In this document: positions 5,696 to 6,131 of the stretch, one piece after another
Layout of the letters: each line of letters opens with the position of its first letter
How positions within the stretch are numbered: position 1 is the first letter of the stretch
From: Pseudomonadota bacterium
Lineage (GTDB): Bacteria > Pseudomonadota > Alphaproteobacteria > Rhizobiales > Devosiaceae
Length of the DNA: 6,131 nt
Assembly (NCBI GenBank): GCA_023433985.1
Contig: JAEYTN010000099.1
Coordinates: 1 to 6,131 of the forward strand
Direction of reading: 5' to 3'
The notes under the pieces: generated by a model
Databases searched by the model: none
Seen by the model: the letters and a program-made list of their open reading frames with translations, nothing else
Told to the model about the DNA's origin: nothing
Position numbers and translations under genes: made by a program

Positions 5696-6131
5696 TCAGG
5701 CGACGGCACGGACGAGCGGCGACGGCTTGGCCGCCGCGCCACCGGACGCCGAGCGCGGCACGCGGCCCTCAACCGGATGGCTCGGATCGTTGAAGCCGTG
5801 TGTCGAGGCGTGTCCGGTGGTGACCAGCCGATCAACCAGCGCCTCGTCCTCGGCGTCGAGCTTCACGTCGAGCGCCTTCACGTAGCTGTCCCAGTGCGCC
5901 TCCGTGCGGGGGCCGGTGATGGCGGCAGTGACCAACTGGTTGTTCAGCACCCAGGCAAGAGCAAAATCGGCTGCGGCGATGCCCTTGCGCTGGGCGTGGG
6001 CGGCGATCTCCTGCGCAATCGCAATCGACTCGGGTCGCCACTCGGTCTCGAGGATGCGCTTGTCGCCACGCCCGGCGCGGGTATCGGCGCCCGGCTGCTG
6101 GCCAGGCTCGTACTTGCCGGTGAGCACGCCG
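5696..6131 (-). CDS. Aldo/keto reductase, C-terminal part
   Basis: This is the last 144 or so residues of an aldo/keto reductase whose start lies beyond the window edge. These are soluble NAD(P)H-dependent TIM-barrel enzymes that reduce carbonyls; the substrate is not apparent. The visible part starts at GVLTGKY, the common motif in the second half of the barrel, continues with the helix IAQEIAAHAQRKGIAAADFALAW-type segment, the cofactor-binding strand VTAAITGPRTEAHWDS and the terminal helix LDAEDEALVDRL. The catalytic Asp-Tyr-Lys-His residues would be upstream and are not seen. The tail FNDPSHPVEGRVPRSA followed by an Ala-rich end is intact, with TGA at 5698-5696. It is oriented like the Rrf2 gene, 91 bases upstream of it, but the AT-rich gap suggests a separate promoter. 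Any link to the sulfur genes is unclear. Confidence 0.85.
   Translation of the reverse strand, partial: GVLTGKYEPGQQPGADTRAGRGDKRILETEWRPESIAIAQEIAAHAQRKGIAAADFALAWVLNNQLVTAAITGPRTEAHWDSYVKALDVKLDAEDEALVDRLVTTGHASTHGFNDPSHPVEGRVPRSASGGAAAKPSPLVRAVA

Overview
The window is very GC-rich and densely coded, with G/C at most third codon positions. The protein families suggest an alphaproteobacterium, probably Hyphomicrobiales (Rhizobiales), but this rests on recalled family resemblance and no marker gene is present. No tRNA, rRNA, CRISPR array or transposon is visible.

Plus strand, 1-3836: this looks like an organosulfur or xenobiotic oxidation cluster. It holds the 3' end of an SfnB/DszC-type acyl-CoA-dehydrogenase-fold monooxygenase (2-577). 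Two bases later comes an NtaA/SnaA/DszA-type flavin-dependent monooxygenase (580-1896). A roughly 280-base regulatory gap follows (AT-rich promoter/operator, mini-ORF, hairpin), then an FMN reductase (2173-2730) and an amidohydrolase-2 family protein (2877-3836). The expected logic is that the reductase supplies reduced FMN, the two monooxygenases attack a sulfur- or nitrogen-containing organic compound, and the hydrolase processes a product. The substrate cannot be read from the sequence.

Minus strand, 6131-3895: the C-terminal part of an aldo/keto reductase (beyond 6131 to 5696), an Rrf2-family regulator with a four-cysteine cluster (5604-5158), and 43 bases later a YdhS-like FAD/NAD(P)-binding protein (5114-3895). 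The two arms converge at 3837-3894.

The main surprise is damage confined to two genes. The monooxygenase at 580-1896 has three single-base losses whose shifts cancel, so the frame stays open although about 124 internal residues are scrambled. The FAD protein has two single-base losses and appears to lack a block of about 45 residues carrying its second Rossmann motif. All five single-base losses lie in short G or C runs, so sequencing or assembly error must be separated from real decay. Other points of interest are a possible Cys-codon attenuator before the flavin reductase, similar AT-rich operator candidates before the reductase and the Rrf2 gene, a four-tract G-quadruplex motif in the amidohydrolase, and an apparently missing active-site histidine in that enzyme.
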